This document shows, piece after piece, positions 5,935 through 7,133 of a stretch of 7,133 nucleotides of DNA (the first letter of the stretch is position 1; every line of letters starts with the position of its first letter). This DNA is from JBBDWJ01 sp040902925 (GTDB taxonomy: Bacteria > Acidobacteriota > Terriglobia > Bryobacterales > UBA6623): the NCBI GenBank assembly GCA_040902925.1, contig JBBDWJ010000077.1, forward strand, positions 1 through 7,133. Reading direction: 5' to 3'. A program made the translations under genes and the position numbers. The notes below the pieces were generated by a model. The model was not told the DNA's origin and made no database searches. It was given only the letters and a program-made list of their open reading frames with translations.

Positions 5935-6536
5935 CCCCCATCAAGGTTGATCCCGACAAAGTCCGCGAGTTCAAGAACGCACAGAGTTTCTACAACTGGC
6001 TCAGCAAGCACCACGACAAGGAACAGGAGCTGTGGATCAAGATTCACAAGGTGAATTCCGGGCTCCCATCGATCACTCCCACCGAAGCCATTGACGTGGC
6101 GCTCTGCTGGGGTTGGATCGACGCGGTGCGGAAGGGGTTCGACGACAAAAGCTATCTGCAGCGCTACACGCCGCGGGGCAACAAAAGCATCTGGAGCCAG
6201 ATCAATGTGGCGAACGTCGCCCGGCTCATCCAGGAAGGACGAATGACCGGGCACGGGCTTAAGGCGGTCGAGGCGGCCAAGTCCGACGGGCGCTGGGAGC
6301 GCGCTTATCCAAGCGGCAAGGACATGGAGATCCCTGCAGACCTCCAAGCCGCCATCGATGCCGAGCCCAAAGCCAGGAGAATGCTCGCGAAACTCAGCGC
6401 GCAGAACCGATTCGCCCTGGCCTTCCGGGTCCACAACATGAAGACCGCGGCGGGGCGCAAGAAGAAGATCGAGACGTTCGTGGAAATGCTCAAGCGCGGC
6501 GAAACGATCTACCCGCAGCGCAAGAAATGGCAATAA
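5931..6536 (+). CDS. YdeI/OmdA-family protein
   Basis: A 201-residue protein of the YdeI / OmpD-associated (OmdA) family, a widespread family linked in enterobacteria to protection against cationic peptides; its molecular activity is unclear. Recognised blocks are FYNWLSKHHDKEQELWIKIH near residues 19-38, the invariant LPSITPTEAIDVALCWGWID stretch near 44-63, LQRYTPRGNKSIWSQIN near 74-90, and a basic C-terminal tail with ARRMLAKLSAQNRFALAF and RKKKIETFVEML. No signal peptide or membrane segment is seen, so it is probably cytoplasmic. The start at 5931 gives MAPIKVDPDKVREF, as expected for the family. The frame extends to ATG 5886, but those 15 codons run through the tandem repeat and look non-conserved. 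It converges with the broken antitoxin gene on the minus strand. Confidence 0.9.
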   Translation: MAPIKVDPDKVREFKNAQSFYNWLSKHHDKEQELWIKIHKVNSGLPSITPTEAIDVALCWGWIDAVRKGFDDKSYLQRYTPRGNKSIWSQINVANVARLIQEGRMTGHGLKAVEAAKSDGRWERAYPSGKDMEIPADLQAAIDAEPKARRMLAKLSAQNRFALAFRVHNMKTAAGRKKKIETFVEMLKRGETIYPQRKKWQ

Positions 6537-6622
6537 AACCTGGTGACTGGACCCATCGGCTCGTCCATCGGCTCCCCTGGAAACCGTAGCTATCGCAAAG
6601 AGCGCGGCTGGGGCGGGCACGG

Positions 6623-6942
6623 TCATGCAACAGCGGCCAAGCCATTCTTCTCGACCAGCGAAAGCAGTTTGAGCGAGGCGCCGGAAGGCCGTTTTTCTCC
6701 CCGCTCCCACTTGCTGACCAGACTGCTCGTCACGTTCAGGTAGTTGGCAAATACGGATTGGCTGACGTGCTCTCTCTCCCGGATCGCCCTAATCTCTTCA
6801 GGCTTCAATGGCCGGATCGGCGTGAGGCAAGCATCATCGAAACGACGCATCGTCTGTTTGTCGATGGCGCCAACGCCGTGTGCAAAGCCTCCATGGTTTC
6901 ATGGACGGCCGCCATCGCATCACTTCGATACTTCTTGCTCAT
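6623..6942 (-). pseudogene. higA: HigA-type XRE antitoxin, broken by a frameshift
   Basis: An XRE-family antitoxin and autorepressor read on the minus strand from ATG 6942 to the stop at 6623. The first 21 codons (MSKKYRSDAMAAVHETMEALH) match the HigA N-terminus. Then the frame shifts by one base near 6880, and the rest reads on in another frame as GVGAIDKQTMRRFDDACL and beyond. The helix-turn-helix (HVSQSVFANYLNV, LVSKWERGEKRP) and the C-terminus LKLLSLVEKNGLAAVA are otherwise intact. The span is 320 bases, one short of 107 codons, so a single missing base explains it. Unshifted, the 5' frame stops after 45 codons at 6805. GGAGGT lies 8 bases before ATG 6942, which supports this as the true start. 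A start at ATG 6850 would give a 75-residue HTH-only protein that could still bind DNA. A sequencing or assembly error is the alternative. Confidence 0.8.
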
Positions 6943-7027
6943 CGCCTTTCACCTCCAGAAAATCGCCTCTTTTTAGCAACTCCGCGATCTGCTTCTCTGT
7001 CAACGCCAGGACGTGCTTCGCAGCTTC
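6920..7027 (-). pseudogene. higB: C-terminal remnant of a HigB/RelE-type toxin
   Basis: Reading the minus strand from 7027, 35 codons end at a TGA (6922-6920): EAAKHVLALTEKQIAELL, then KRGDFLEVKGDEQEVSK. This resembles the tail of RelE/HigB-family toxins that precede HigA-type antitoxins. It overlaps the antitoxin start by 23 bp, as in intact toxin-first higBA operons. The next codon upstream (7030-7028) is a stop, and beyond it the sequence is low-complexity purine-rich repeat, so the N-terminal catalytic part of the toxin is missing here. The toxin is therefore almost certainly inactive, unless its 5' part lies beyond the window edge past an insertion. Identification rests on a short segment plus the antitoxin context. 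Confidence 0.65.
6951..6956 (-). promoter_or_regulatory. Ribosome binding site of the broken HigA gene
   Basis: GGAGGT read on the minus strand (6956 to 6951), 8 bases before ATG 6942 and inside the toxin tail. It fixes the ancestral antitoxin start at 6942 rather than at the internal ATG 6850, and so exposes the frameshift. Confidence 0.7.
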
Positions 7028-7033
7028 CTAAAG

Positions 7034-7054
7034 GAGGATAAAGAGAGGATAAAG
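7034..7054. repeat. 11-bp tandem duplication at the toxin break point
   Basis: GAGGATAAAG occurs at 7034-7043 and again at 7045-7054, a period of 11. It lies directly next to the point where toxin similarity ends (7027/7028), between the toxin remnant and the GGGACAGGCACC motif. It may be a junction duplication or part of the adjoining element. Confidence 0.55.
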
Positions 7055-7133
7055 GGACAGGCACCTTAGCCTACCTTAGGCAATAACATACTTGCCTATT
7101 CCGTGCCTAGGTGCTAGCCTAGGCGGTAGTCAA
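7054..7133. mobile_element. REP-like or transposon-end sequence with paired hairpins
   Basis: This AT-richer, structured stretch runs to the window edge. It opens with GGGACAGGCACC (7054-7065), a motif I recall from the ends of REP-associated (Y1 tyrosine) transposase elements in several bacterial phyla. Two 7-bp hairpins follow: TAGGCAA (7077-7083) with TTGCCTA (7092-7098), and GCCTAGG (7105-7111) with CCTAGGC (7118-7124). Alternative pairings exist, such as GCACCT (7061-7066) with AGGTGC (7109-7114). No coding frame is seen. The element is incomplete, and its identity is inferred from structure and position. Confidence 0.45.

Noticed and set aside
6553..6574. 10-bp direct repeat CCATCGGCTC after the YdeI-family gene.
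   Set aside because: It is a short two-copy repeat in a small gap between converging genes. It forms no hairpin or T-tract, and chance is sufficient.
5799..6710. Minus-strand open frame of 303 codons opposite the YdeI-family gene.
   Set aside because: It covers a well-conserved plus-strand gene and also overlaps the end of the minus-strand antitoxin in another frame. Its translation has no domain I recognise.

Overview
This is a GC-rich bacterial chromosomal window from a free-living, probably soil-type organism. The suggested host is an acidobacterium (Solibacter/Bryobacter-like). That rests on the mix of secreted kelch and creatininase-like proteins, a split LigD-type DNA repair pair, a YdeI/OmdA protein, several toxin-antitoxin modules, and short hairpin and heptamer repeats between genes. 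It is an inference from memory; no 16S or other marker gene is present.

Layout, left to right. Positions 1-170 hold an intergenic repeat patch: three small hairpins, each with TGAG at the apex, and a run of CCTTTTG-like heptamers. Next come two exported proteins on the plus strand: a six-repeat kelch beta-propeller (239-1192) and a creatininase-family protein (1334-2125) whose canonical metal ligands are largely replaced. A membrane-anchored YpfJ-type neutral zinc metallopeptidase follows (2311-3165). Then comes a two-gene NHEJ unit: an ATP-dependent DNA ligase (3301-4164) overlapping by GTGA with a LigD-type primase/polymerase (4161-5024). Together they rebuild the ligase-polymerase part of LigD as two polypeptides. 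No 3'-phosphoesterase domain and no Ku gene are in the window.

The right half is accessory in character. A PemK/MazF-family toxin (5392-5730) overlaps its small acidic antitoxin (5198-5419), with palindromes just upstream that could be autoregulatory operators. A YdeI/OmdA-family protein (5931-6536) starts inside a 17-bp tandem repeat. On the minus strand at the right edge is a decayed HigB/HigA-type module. The HigA-like antitoxin (6942 down to 6623) carries a one-base frameshift near 6880. Of the toxin only the last 35 codons remain (7027 down to 6920). They break off exactly where a different sequence begins, one with GGGACAGGCACC and two 7-bp hairpins, resembling the end of a REP or single-strand-transposed element.

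Most of the window is ordinary, recognisable gene families. The points most worth a second look are the broken higBA locus and its junction with the hairpin element, the remodelled active site of the creatininase-like protein, and the structure-conserved TGAG hairpins at the left edge. I do not see a wholly new multi-gene system.
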